Program-made: the position numbers and the translations under genes | The notes under the pieces: model-generated | Databases searched by the model: none | Seen by the model: the letters and a program-made list of their open reading frames with translations, nothing else | What the model was told of the DNA's origin: nothing | Source of the DNA: Bacteroidetes bacterium RIFCSPLOWO2_12_FULL_37_12 | GTDB lineage: Bacteria; Bacteroidota; Bacteroidia; 2-12-FULL-37-12 | NCBI GenBank assembly: GCA_001769655.1 | Contig: MEPC01000019.1 | Span: forward strand, 107,314 to 171,313 | Reading direction: 5' to 3' | DNA length: 64,000 nucleotides | Shown here: piece by piece, positions 19,496-29,700 of the stretch | Layout: the number at the start of each line of letters is the position of its first letter | How positions within the stretch are numbered: the stretch's first letter is position 1

Positions 19496-22400
19496 CTATC
19501 TTTCCCCTCCCTTCCTCAACACCCACCGCTCACTCTTTCTATGCAGAAAAAACAACACCGCCGCAATCACGGAATTAAACATCAATTTCAAAAGCGGAGC
19601 GCCGCCCGTCACGTAATCAATTACGGGGTCGGTGAGCACTAAGGTAAATTCAAAAAATAACATGAATACTACAAATATCGCCACTTCCATCACCTTTGCA
19701 GGAACTTTAATGCGTTTGAAAACACCGAGCGACATGCCGAGTATGAACAGGACGATGGCAATAAAAGTATATTGCAACAGGTTACGTTTGCTGATTTTCT
19801 CCGCTTGTATTTTTTCTTCTTCGGCGGCGCGCTTTTTTTGTAATTCAATCAACAGCGCTTCCTTTCTCAATAATTGATTTTCTTTTTCTTTCTTATCGGT
19901 TTCGTATCGTGTTTGCATATCGGCAATTTGTTTGGTGGTTTCTTCGTTTAATATGCTATCGTTATAAACGGAATATAATTTATGGTATTGGTAAGCGGAT
20001 TTCCAGTTGCCGAGGGTGCTGTCTAATTGTGATAAGCCCGAATAAGCATTTTTTGTCCATTCTTTTGTTCCGATTTCCTTAGAAAGTTGCAAGCCCTTGT
20101 TTAAATATATTCTTGCCTTCGCAAGTTTTTTTAAGTCAGTATTTAAGATACCAACGTTGATGTAGGAATTAGCCATTCCGTTTTTGTCCCCGATTTCTTC
20201 AAATATTTTCATTGACTTCAAAAAAAATTCCAATGTTTTCTCATAATCGCCTTTTTCAGTGTGAATACTTCCGATGTTGATGTAAGAAGTAGCTATACTT
20301 TTTTTGTTCCCGAATTCTTCATTTATTTTTAACGCCTTAAAATAAAATACCAATGCTTTCTCATAATCTCCTTTATTATAGTTAATTATACCGATGTTGT
20401 TGTAAGAATATGCCATTCCGTTTTTATCCCCGAGTTCTTCATTTATTTTTATCGCCTTAAAAAAAAATTCCAATGCTTTCTCATAATCTCCTTTATTTTT
20501 GTGAATAGCGCCGATGCCGATGTAAGAAGTAGCCATTCCGTTTTTATCCCCGAGTTCTTCTTTTATTGATAACGCTTTTAAAAAAAATACCAATGCTTTC
20601 TCATAATCTCCTTTATTATAGTTAATTATACCGATGTTGTTGTAAGACATAGCCATTCTCTTTTTGTCCCCTATTCCTTCTCTTATTGATATCGCTTTCA
20701 AATGAAATTCCAATGCTTTCTCATAATCGCCATTACCTTCATGAATAAGACCGACGTTGTTGTAAGAATCAGCCATTCCATTTTTGTCTCCGGTTTCTTC
20801 TGACATTTTCAATGACTTCAAATAAAATTCCATTGCTTTATCATAATCGCCTTTTTTCAGGTGAGCGATGCCGATGTTATTGTAAGAATCAGCCATTCCT
20901 TTTTTATCCCCGAGTTCTTCTCTTATCTTTAATGATTTCGTGTATAATTCTAATGCTTTTTCATAATCGCCTATATTTTTATGAACACGACCGATGTTGG
21001 TGTAAGCGTTAGCGGTAAATTTTAATCTGCTAGATGGAGTAGCTATACTTTGTGCAATTTCCAATGCCTGATTATTGAGGAAAAGGGCGGTATCGGGGTT
21101 GGTGGATTGTAGTTCCGAGGCAAGGGCGTTCAGGGTGTTGATGCGGGCAGTGTCACTCCGGCTTGTTTGTGTTGTGTTCAGCAAAAGGGCAAGGGAGTCA
21201 ACGGTTGTGGTTTGAGCGAAACAAGATGCAGAAAAGAAATTTTGTCCCGCAGATAACGCAGATAGACGCAGATTAATTATTTTTTTATCTGCGTTAATCT
21301 GCGCAATCTGCGGGAAATTCTTCACTATGGGATAGAAAGAATTTATGAAATACACCAAAACAAACGCCCCAAGATATTTCCCGACACCACTATTATGTCC
21401 ACCGCCAGGAATAAACGCACCGGAGAGTTTCTTTTCAAGGTAGTGGTGAATGGGAAAAATGATAGTTGCGAGCACGGCGTTGAGAATGAATTTGAATAGG
21501 GGTTCGCCCCCGGTATATTTTTCTATGAACGGGTCTATAAGAACAGTGATAAATTCAAAAAAAATCAGGAACGATATAAACAGTGACACTTCCGTGATTT
21601 TCATGAACTTCCGGTAGTGCCGGTGTTCTGTAAATTTTCCAAATCGTTTTGCAAAAAGAAAAATCCCAAGAAACAACACAAACAACCCGAGAACGATGGC
21701 GGAATATTGCAAGCGGTTTCGTCTTTCTATTTTTTCCTCTAAGAGCCGTTGCTGTTCCTCTTTTTGCTTTTCTTCCAGGATGCGTATTTCCTTGTTCTTT
21801 CGTAAAATGCTGTTCTCTTTTTCTTTTTTATCTGCTTCGTATTTTGTTTGCATATCGGCGATTTGCTTGGTGGTTTTTTCGTTGAATAAGCTGTCACTGT
21901 AAAGTGAATACAATTGATGGTAATGGTATGCGGCTTTCCAGTTGCCGAGCGCGTTATCTAAACGGGATAAGAATGAATAAGCATCTCTTGTCAAATCTTT
22001 TGTACCGATTTCTTTGGAGAGTTGCAAACCCTTGTTCAAATATATTCTTGCCTGCGCAAAATTTTTCATGTCAATGTTTAAGAAGCCGATATTGCAAAAA
22101 GAAGAAGCCATTATATTTTTATCTCCGATAGCTTCTGTTATTTTTAACGCCTTCAAATAAAACTCTAACGCCTTTTCATAATCGCCTTTATCTGCGTGAA
22201 TACTTCCGATGTTGTTATAAGAAGCAGCCATTCCTTTTTTGCTCCCCAGTTCTTCTTTTATTTTTAGCACCTTCAGATAAAATTCCAATGCTTTCTCATC
22301 ATCCCCTTTATTTTTAAATATAATGCCGATGTTGTTGTAATTATTAGCAACCCAATTTTTATTACCAATTTCCTCATTGATTTTTAATGCTTTAAAATAA

Positions 22401-23239
22401 AATTCCAATGCCTTATCATAATTGCCTTTATTCCAGTGAAAAAGGCCGATATTGTTGTAAGAACCAGCCATTCCTTTTTTGTCCCCGAGTTCTTCCAATA
22501 TTTTAACTGATTTCAAATAAAATACCAATGCTTTCACATAATCGCCTTTATCATCGTGCATCATGCCGATGTTGTTGTAAGAATTAGCCATTCCCTTTTT
22601 GTATCCGAATTCTTCACTTATTTTTATCGCCTTCAAATAAAATTTCAATGCCTTATTATAATCGCCTTTATTATTGTGAATAAGGCCAATGTTGTTGTAA
22701 GAAGTGGACATTCCCTTTTGGTCTTCGAGTTCTTCCAATATTTTCACGGATTTCATATAAAATTCTAATGTTTTCTCATAATCATTTTTATTTGAGTGAA
22801 CAAGCCCGATGTTGTTGAAAGAAACAGCCATTCCTTTTTTATCTCCTATTTTTTCTTTTATTTTTAATGATTTCAAATAAAATTCCAATGCTTTCTCATA
22901 ATCGCCTTTATCATCGTGCATCATGCCGATGCTGTTGTATGAAACAGCGATTCCTTTTTTAAAATTAAGTTGTACCGCCAATTTCAGTGCATCGTAACCA
23001 TACTTCAGCCCCTCATCAAATTTGCCGGTTAATTCACATTCACGAATTAACTGACAAAGATGATTTACTTTATTAGTATCATTGCGGTCGGATTTGAGTA
23101 AGGTAAGCAGAGAATCAATGGAGCGGTTGTGCTCGCCGGAATTGTTGGATTGCTGCGCGGAAGAATGTAAAACGCAAAACAGGAAACAGGAAATGTAGAA
23201 TGTAAAACGCAAAATATAAATTGTGAAAATGTAAAACAA
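19496..23239 (-). CDS. Double TPR / membrane-module protein joined through a translated hairpin repeat
   Basis: 1247 residues. The only usable start in frame is TTG at 23239; an ATG at 23261 is out of frame by one base, so the true N-terminus is uncertain. Module A has a signal peptide (FCVLHSSAQ), about eleven TPRs of 40 residues (KALEFYLKALKI, SYNNIG), a coiled coil, membrane helices and FFEFITVLIDPFIE plus TGGEP. A 23-residue joint (about 642-664) is encoded by an inverted repeat of an intergenic type. Module B then has a signal-peptide remnant (ASCFAQTTT), about nine TPRs, a coiled coil and FFEFTLVLTDPVID plus TGGAP. Its C-terminal 200 residues nearly match the broken gene at 14441-15574. 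It is probably a signalling or scaffold protein of the inner membrane; no enzymatic domain is visible. Confidence 0.8.
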   Translation of the reverse strand: MFYIFTIYILRFTFYISCFLFCVLHSSAQQSNNSGEHNRSIDSLLTLLKSDRNDTNKVNHLCQLIRECELTGKFDEGLKYGYDALKLAVQLNFKKGIAVSYNSIGMMHDDKGDYEKALEFYLKSLKIKEKIGDKKGMAVSFNNIGLVHSNKNDYEKTLEFYMKSVKILEELEDQKGMSTSYNNIGLIHNNKGDYNKALKFYLKAIKISEEFGYKKGMANSYNNIGMMHDDKGDYVKALVFYLKSVKILEELGDKKGMAGSYNNIGLFHWNKGNYDKALEFYFKALKINEEIGNKNWVANNYNNIGIIFKNKGDDEKALEFYLKVLKIKEELGSKKGMAASYNNIGSIHADKGDYEKALEFYLKALKITEAIGDKNIMASSFCNIGFLNIDMKNFAQARIYLNKGLQLSKEIGTKDLTRDAYSFLSRLDNALGNWKAAYHYHQLYSLYSDSLFNEKTTKQIADMQTKYEADKKEKENSILRKNKEIRILEEKQKEEQQRLLEEKIERRNRLQYSAIVLGLFVLFLGIFLFAKRFGKFTEHRHYRKFMKITEVSLFISFLIFFEFITVLIDPFIEKYTGGEPLFKFILNAVLATIIFPIHHYLEKKLSGAFIPGGGHNSGVGKYLGAFVLVYFINSFYPIVKNFPQIAQINADKKIINLRLSALSAGQNFFSASCFAQTTTVDSLALLLNTTQTSRSDTARINTLNALASELQSTNPDTALFLNNQALEIAQSIATPSSRLKFTANAYTNIGRVHKNIGDYEKALELYTKSLKIREELGDKKGMADSYNNIGIAHLKKGDYDKAMEFYLKSLKMSEETGDKNGMADSYNNVGLIHEGNGDYEKALEFHLKAISIREGIGDKKRMAMSYNNIGIINYNKGDYEKALVFFLKALSIKEELGDKNGMATSYIGIGAIHKNKGDYEKALEFFFKAIKINEELGDKNGMAYSYNNIGIINYNKGDYEKALVFYFKALKINEEFGNKKSIATSYINIGSIHTEKGDYEKTLEFFLKSMKIFEEIGDKNGMANSYINVGILNTDLKKLAKARIYLNKGLQLSKEIGTKEWTKNAYSGLSQLDSTLGNWKSAYQYHKLYSVYNDSILNEETTKQIADMQTRYETDKKEKENQLLRKEALLIELQKKRAAEEEKIQAEKISKRNLLQYTFIAIVLFILGMSLGVFKRIKVPAKVMEVAIFVVFMLFFEFTLVLTDPVIDYVTGGAPLLKLMFNSVIAAVLFFLHRKSERWVLRKGGER
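21246..21314. repeat. Hairpin element (CGCAGATAACGCAGAT family) inside a coding region
   Basis: The arms are 21246-21277 and 21287-21314. The left arm is CCCGCAGATAACGCAGATAG onward, made of units of about ten bases starting CGCAGAT. Such elements are normally intergenic, yet this one is open in frame with both flanking TPR modules and encodes the joint of the fusion. Confidence 0.85.
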
Positions 23240-23381
23240 GAAATAGTTAAAGGTTTTTCATTAGGGCAAACTTACAGGAAAATTTTGATTTCTATATGGA
23301 CTTACTTCAGACCCCATAGCCGATAACTTTCGTTTAGCCATCAAAAGGAAACAACTAAAATCATAAAGATAAAATAGCTAT

Positions 23382-24548
23382 CTACGAATTAAGCCGTAAA
23401 TGTTTTTTGTTGAACAAATAAAGCCCGATAAATAAATATATTGCAGAAATCAATATTGACCAAAAAAGTTGAAATTGAAGTTCAAAAACTGACTTCCCAT
23501 CGTTAAAAATACCATTCAACGAAGTGACCGACATTCCAACCGGTAAAAAATCGTTCCAGCATATACCATTGCCGGAAATAGTTAACATTGCATTTCTTGG
23601 AATTGGAAGCATGGCTCCACTGAAAAAAATCAGAATAAACAACGGTATCTGTCCTGCAATCACAAAAATGGTTGCATTTTTACAATAGCTTACCACGATA
23701 AATGTAATTCCAATAATTCCAAGAAACGCTGTAATGCAAACAAGCACTACAGATATAACTGAACCCAAACTTCTGAAACCAAAAACTGTGGCTAATATAT
23801 AAGTTGAAATGACAGAAACAATTCCTACCAATATTTGTGTTAGTGTCACTCCGCTCACATAATCAAACACAGTCATTTTAGTGAGTTTTAGCCGGTTTAT
23901 TGATTTATCTTCTACGTCCCTGATGATTAACATCCCTGCTGAAAAAAGTAACATGATCACGGATAAAATAAATATTCCCGGTATTTGCATTTCAAAATCA
24001 CTGCGTTTGATTTTTTCTTCGTCAATGAATGTCTCCGTCATTTTCCAGGGTTCTTTGGCTTTCGTTAAATATTTTATAAACCCATCCATTGCTGTAAAAG
24101 ATGTAATCACCCCCACGAGATAACGTGTGTTGCTTTTTTCTCCAAAAAAATATACTTCGGGAATAGATTTTTCTTTTGCCAACGTGTCTATGGAATTTTG
24201 GATGGACCGGCTGAAATCTTCCGACAGCATGAGCATGGCGTCTGCATCTCTTTTTTTGAGAATGGTTTTACCGCTATCCACCGAAGTGATTAATTTAATA
24301 TGCATCGTTTCCAATATTCTTTTTTCGGTATTGCACATATCTATAAATGCTTTTCCATAGTAGGTTCCGCTTTCACTGATTCCCTTGTCATTATTTACCA
24401 CCAGAACATTATAATAAGAGGGGAAACCGGCAGTAATCAACCAATAAATTACAACAAAAAAAGGACCTAAAGAGACGGTTATCAATAAAGCCCAGTAGTC
24501 CCTTAGTTGTAAAATAATGTTCTTTTTAAATAAACTTAAAATTTTCAT
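23382..24548 (-). CDS. ABC-2 type transporter permease
   Basis: 388 residues. One membrane helix lies near the N-terminus (about 20-40), followed by a large extracytoplasmic domain (about 45-195) and five helices in the C-terminal half. This is the ABC2_membrane_3 layout of Bacteroidota and Firmicutes exporters. The ATPase partner is directly upstream on the same strand. The two genes originally overlapped as ATGA, but a 62-bp duplication now separates them (see 24523-24621). The substrate is unknown; such pairs export drugs, peptides or lipids. The gap after it (23240-23381) shows nothing. Confidence 0.85.
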   Translation of the reverse strand: MKILSLFKKNIILQLRDYWALLITVSLGPFFVVIYWLITAGFPSYYNVLVVNNDKGISESGTYYGKAFIDMCNTEKRILETMHIKLITSVDSGKTILKKRDADAMLMLSEDFSRSIQNSIDTLAKEKSIPEVYFFGEKSNTRYLVGVITSFTAMDGFIKYLTKAKEPWKMTETFIDEEKIKRSDFEMQIPGIFILSVIMLLFSAGMLIIRDVEDKSINRLKLTKMTVFDYVSGVTLTQILVGIVSVISTYILATVFGFRSLGSVISVVLVCITAFLGIIGITFIVVSYCKNATIFVIAGQIPLFILIFFSGAMLPIPRNAMLTISGNGICWNDFLPVGMSVTSLNGIFNDGKSVFELQFQLFWSILISAIYLFIGLYLFNKKHLRLNS

Positions 24549-24621
24549 TCTCGTAACCTTGTTTCTTTGTGTCTTAGTGTTTAATTTTTAAATAAACTTA
24601 AAATTTTCATTCTCTTAACCT
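24523..24621. repeat. 37-bp direct duplication around a 25-bp repeat-like insert
   Basis: Copies at 24523-24559 and 24585-24621 differ at one base. Each contains the permease start (on the minus strand ATGAAAATTTTAAGTTTATT). The upstream copy overlaps the ATPase stop as ATGA but hits TAA after nine codons; the downstream copy begins the real permease gene. The 25-bp spacer, AACACTAAGACACAAAG on the minus strand, resembles an arm of the hairpin at 13940-14015. Confidence 0.85.
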
Positions 24622-25548
24622 CCTTCCTGTTAAATTTATAAAAATGTCTTCCAATGAATTTTCTCTTAATTTCATTTCACACACTTTAATCGAATTATCT
24701 TTTAATGTTTTAAGAATTTCTGGTAATTTTTCAAAAATGTATTTATCAGAAATAATCAAATGATTATTTACGGTTGTTATTTTAATTTCAAACCGGCTTA
24801 GGGTATTTTGTGCCTTTAAAACCAAATCATTATTTTCTAATTCTATTTCCAGGACGCTTTCCTCCCTGTTTTTCTTTTTTAAATTTTCAATAGTATCCGC
24901 TACTAATAATGTTCCATGGTCAATAATAGCAACGTGGTTGCACACCCGCTCTGCTTCGTCCATGTTGTGTGTGGTGAGAATTACGGTTTTGTTTTTTGCC
25001 AATGATTTTATATAGTCCCTGACTAAAATGCGGCTTTGAGGATCCAATCCTGCCTCCGGTTCATCGAGAACAATTATTTCAGGGTCGTGCATGAGCGCTA
25101 AAATAATATTCATTCTACGTTGCATTCCACCCGAAAGCGTTCCGGCGAGTTTATTCTTTTTCTCTTCCAGACCCATTTCCTTCAAAAGTTTATCCGCTCT
25201 TTCCCTCGCCAGGTTTGATTTAATGCCATACATTTCTGCTATATGTATCAATTGCTCTTTACAGGTAAGTTTTGTCCAAAGAACCAAATGCTGGGGGCAT
25301 ACACCCACTTTTATTCTCAGTGATTTATCGCCACCGGCAACTTTTTGGTTTTTTAGAAATAAATTACCTGAGGTGGGTTTCAATAAACCGCACATCATGT
25401 TTATAGAAGTGCTTTTTCCTGCTCCATTGGGTCCTAAAAATCCGAATATCTCTCCCTCTTGCACTTCCAATGACAAATCATTCACAGCAACTAAATTATC
25501 AAACTCCTTTCGTAAACATTCGGTTTTAAGAACTACATTATTTGCCAT
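24607..25548 (-). CDS. ABC transporter ATP-binding protein
   Basis: 313 residues. Walker A is GPNGAGKST, the signature LSGGMQRR, Walker B IIVLDEP and the switch histidine TTHNMDE, followed by a C-terminal domain (about 225-313) of the CcmA or DrrA type. It energises the ABC-2 permease encoded downstream. Upstream there is a TAAGTTTG box in the right orientation within 60 bp, a plausible start of transcription for both genes. Confidence 0.9.
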   Translation of the reverse strand: MANNVVLKTECLRKEFDNLVAVNDLSLEVQEGEIFGFLGPNGAGKSTSINMMCGLLKPTSGNLFLKNQKVAGGDKSLRIKVGVCPQHLVLWTKLTCKEQLIHIAEMYGIKSNLARERADKLLKEMGLEEKKNKLAGTLSGGMQRRMNIILALMHDPEIIVLDEPEAGLDPQSRILVRDYIKSLAKNKTVILTTHNMDEAERVCNHVAIIDHGTLLVADTIENLKKKNREESVLEIELENNDLVLKAQNTLSRFEIKITTVNNHLIISDKYIFEKLPEILKTLKDNSIKVCEMKLRENSLEDIFINLTGRRLRE

Positions 25549-25766
25549 AGGGACGAATTATAAAGCGATGGTTGATTGAATACGTATTGCCATTAGTTTG
25601 CAAACTTATTGCGTATTTCAGAAACAAAATATGTTTTTTGTCATTTTTGGGGTTAAAGTAACTATTCAAACTATTAGAATTTGATATTAATTTAGTAATT
25701 TTATCCGCGCCTAAGATAATTTTTTCCTAAACAACCGATATCTCCAATTTCAAAACCCAACATACC

Positions 25767-26378
25767 TTGACGCGGTTACTCATCTCAACATTTCTTATCT
25801 TTTTGACAAATTTTGCAGTTGGTCAAATAGACAGCAATCTATCACGGCAGGTGGATTCCCTCCGAGACGAAGACCAAAAATGGAGAAACCTTATGACCAA
25901 AGCAAAAAACAATGAAGTTGACTCGGTTAGTCCCGATAAAATCGGAAATCAAATTCGTCTCACCGACAGTTTAAATTTTATTCAACTAAAAAAACTATTC
26001 GACCAATACGGCTACTTGGGTTACGATAAAGTTGGGCAAGTGAGTTCAACTAATTTCTGGTTATTGGCTCAGCATGCAGACAGACATCCATCCTTTCAGG
26101 ATAGCGTGCTATCAAAAATGAAAATTGAAGCAGAAAAAGGAAATGCTTCGCTTACTTACTACGCTTATCTTGTGGACAGAGTTAAAATCAACACCGGACA
26201 ACTACAAATTTATGGAACGCAGATGATTCTTAATTCGACAAAAACTTCATTTATATCTATGCCCACAGTTGATCCGGAGAAATTAAATGAAAGAAGAAAA
26301 TCAGTCGGACTTCCTTCTATTGAGGACTATATTCAGACAATGAACAACCATTACTACGGTGATCTCCAAAAAAAATAA
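25767..26378 (+). CDS. Secreted DUF6624-like protein
   Basis: 203 residues. It starts with TTG at 25767; no in-frame ATG exists back to the stop at 25728. A signal peptide (LLISTFLIFLTNFAVGQ) precedes a helical domain with the features WLLAQHADRHPSFQ and YLVDRVKINTGQLQIYGTQ, which I recognise as the DUF6624 pattern of Bacteroidota. The function is unknown. It stands alone between the divergent exporter operon and a repeat-containing gap. Confidence 0.6.
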   Translation: MTRLLISTFLIFLTNFAVGQIDSNLSRQVDSLRDEDQKWRNLMTKAKNNEVDSVSPDKIGNQIRLTDSLNFIQLKKLFDQYGYLGYDKVGQVSSTNFWLLAQHADRHPSFQDSVLSKMKIEAEKGNASLTYYAYLVDRVKINTGQLQIYGTQMILNSTKTSFISMPTVDPEKLNERRKSVGLPSIEDYIQTMNNHYYGDLQKK

Positions 26379-26793
26379 AAAGTATTTTCTGTTTGACAAT
26401 TTCATTGCAGATACAATTTTTTTCTGCGTACATCAGCGAACTTAGCGAAGCTATCGCGGGAACACTTTAAAAAATAAATTTGTAGTGAGTAAATCTGCGA
26501 GAGAAATATTTTTCTATGTTTACGGTAACATTTTGTATATTTCGTTTTCGGCAAATTCCTTTTTTCAAGTGTTACATGTAATGTAAGAAAGGCAATATCT
26601 TTGCATTTAAATTCTGTAGGAACCAATCATTTTGTAACAACGGACTTCCGTCCGTTGAGGTAATGCTGAGTTTATACAATTGAGTTCCGTAGGAACGGAT
26701 TATAAAGAAAATAAAACTATGGATATGGGGTGTTTTCTTGTAGCCATTCGCATATTGATACTGTATATAAGCATATTACCAATTTAGCCATTC
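26379..26793. other. Intergenic gap with small hairpins
   Basis: This is a 415-bp gap between convergent genes. It contains the hairpin AACGGACTTCCGTCCGTT (26639-26656), the short palindrome GTTCCGTAGGAAC (26684-26696) and a half copy of the latter near 26614. These are fragments of intergenic repeats. A TATCTTTG box at 26594-26601 faces right but no gene follows. A 74-codon open frame on the minus strand lacks coding character. Confidence 0.5.
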
Positions 26794-29700
26794 CTACTCC
26801 ACCACCATCATCCCATTTGCAGAAAAATTATTGGTTCCGCTGAGCCGGTAAAAATAAACACCACTTTTCAAACTGCCACGTTCAATGATATATTCATCTC
26901 CCTTCCTATTTAAGTTGCATTGTTGAGTAACCTCCTTTCCTAATAGATTATAAATCTTACACGTAATTTTTGTACCGAAAGCACCGGACAGACCGGATAT
27001 TTTTATTACAGTCGTGCCATGAAAAGGATTTGGATAAATTTTTATTTCCATATTTTTTTTGCCTTGTTGAAGAATTTTTTCTTTGCTGTCGGTAGTTATT
27101 TTTTTTACTCCGTCATCAATCGTTTGCAAGGTAGTATTGGTAAAGACCGGTGCGTTAAAATCAAAATAAATCCCCGCTGAGTTTTCTATTTTTGTTCCGT
27201 TGGGTAAATTTTTATTTTGCTCCACTTTAAAAGAAACAAATCCATGACTGCCGGGTTCATTCCTGTTGCTGTCGGGTAAAAGAATATTATTAAAAGTCCA
27301 CTCCAGAATTCTTTGCCCGTAAAGCCGGAATGAATAAATATGACTGGAAGCACCGGGTTGAACGGTAAAAATATCTAAATCCGTATCCAATGTATCGCGG
27401 ATCACCACTGTAAATGCTGTATCGTTGCCGGTGTTCTGGAACCGTATTACATATTCCAACGATTGGTTAGGATAAACATTGTGCAGAGAATCAACTCCCG
27501 TGGGATAACCCATTTTGTCGTTGGGGTCGTAACTTCCTGTCACCATTCCACAATAAATATCTACAACCGGGTCTGCATCATTTTCGGGTAATGCTGTCAT
27601 CAAACCCGGCTTCCAGTTAAAAGTTTCGCCACATAATTCTATGGAAGCATTAGGGTGAGAATTCCCGGGATGTTTAGGATGCTGGTCGGCTTCCAGACGG
27701 TAAGTTCTTCCGTCACCGGAATAAACATAAATCATGCTGTCGCCACCGTTTAATTTTACCGAGTCCAACTTGGTAAGAACACCATCTATATATATACGAA
27801 CAGGGCTGTGACACTTCATGTCACCGCCGCCGGGTTCACCTGTATTATAAATTACAAAGCGGACTGCTTTACCTTCGGTAGTGTCACTGACGCAGGCACT
27901 TTCCACTTTCAGGGAGGATTTATCCCAGGGAAGGGTGCAGGGAATTATATCCTTAGGGAATTCGGGAATGGTATCAAAAACGCAGGAATCGGCTGGAAAT
28001 AAATTTGCTTCCATACATAGTGTTTGGCTTTGAACTGCATTACAGCTTAATGAGCAGGCGATTGAAAAATTATTGCATTGACCTGGATTCAAATTACCAA
28101 CATCAAAACGAAAAGTATTGTTGCCTGAGTCAACATAGGCGACGGTTGCAGATTGCAATGATAGCAAGGAATCCAGATGAACAAGCACATAAGCATTATT
28201 CAAGACACCGGTTGCGGAATTTTCATTACAGCATTTTACATATACATTTTGATTACTGAAACATCGGCGCATGAAAGGCATGTTGATAGAAACATCCGGT
28301 TGGGGACATGGCTCCGTAGAAATAAAACCAAAGGGAGGAACTTCAGTGACAGAGTCGGGATGGATAACAGTGAAATTTTGTGTCACTGGACAGGTGGGTT
28401 TCCATTTGCCGGAAGTATCGGTGGTGATGGTGTAATTTCCTGGTGAGAGATTGTCTTTATACCAATATCCCTCAGAATTGGTTTGGACGATTATATTGCC
28501 GGGGTTGATGATTAAGTTTCTGTTGAGAAGGCCGATTTCGTTTGTGTCTTTGATGCAATTATTGCCGAGGTCGTTAAAGACGGTGCCGTAAATATTTTCT
28601 TCTTTTAGTTTGGCAATAAATATATCCCCATATTTGCTTACATTGGTTAAAATAGTTGTTCCAAAGGTGATGGAAGAATTATAAAAGTTTCCTATAACGA
28701 TGATATTACCTTCCCCATCGGCAGAACAACTACTTCCCAAATCAGATTCTTTTCCTCCTGCACTTTTTGCCCAAAGGACATTTCCATTTTTATCATATTT
28801 CGCAATAAACACATCACTAGTTATATAACCTGTATATGAATTATTTATTAAAGTAGATGCTCCGAAAGTGATGGAAGGACTTCTAAAATGACCTGTTATG
28901 ATGATATTGTCGTTAGCATCAGTTGAGCAACTATTGCTCTCGTCAGCTTCGTACCCACCTGCACTTTTTGCCCAGAGGGCATTTCCGTTCTGGTCATATT
29001 TCACAATAAAAATATTGTAATAACCTATACTTGCCAAAGAAGTTGTTCCGAAGGTGATAGTAGAACCCTGAAAATAACCAGTGGCAATAATATTGCCTTT
29101 GGTATCAGTTACGCAACTTGTGCAATAATCAGGAGAAGTACTACCTGCACTTTTTGCCCAAAGGACACTTCCGTTTGTATCATATTTCACAATGAATATA
29201 TCACTTGTATTGCCTAAGTTGGATGCATTAGTTAAAGTTGTAGTATCGAAGACGATAGAAGCACTAGAAAACCGACCTGTTGTTAAAATATTACCCATGG
29301 CATCATTGGAGCAACTACGAATAATATCATCTGTAGTTCCGCCAGCGCTTTTAGCCCAAAGAACATTTCCGTTTGCATCATATTTTACAATAAACATATC
29401 AGAAGAATTTCCACTGACATTTGTATTGGTTAAAATAGTTGATTCAAAGGAAATAGAAGAACTCTGAAAATTGCCTGTTACAATGATATTACCATTGGCA
29501 TCGGTAGAGCAACTATTACCATAATCAGAAGAATTTCCGCCTGCACTTTTAGCCCAAAGAACATTTCCGTTTGTGTCATATTTTACTACAAACATATCAC
29601 TCGCGCCGCCCCCAGTGCTTGCAAGGGCTAATGTAGTTGTTCCAAAGGTGATGGTTGAACTATTAAAAGACCCTGTTACTATTATATTTCCACTGAGATC

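Noticed and set aside
16000..23200. TPR proteins considered as histidine kinases
   Set aside because: No H-box, N-box or G-box motif occurs after the membrane segments; the C-terminal module is hydrophobic.
26402..26626. A 74-codon minus-strand open frame
   Set aside because: It lies in a gap rich in repeat fragments, has no family resemblance and no plausible start signal.
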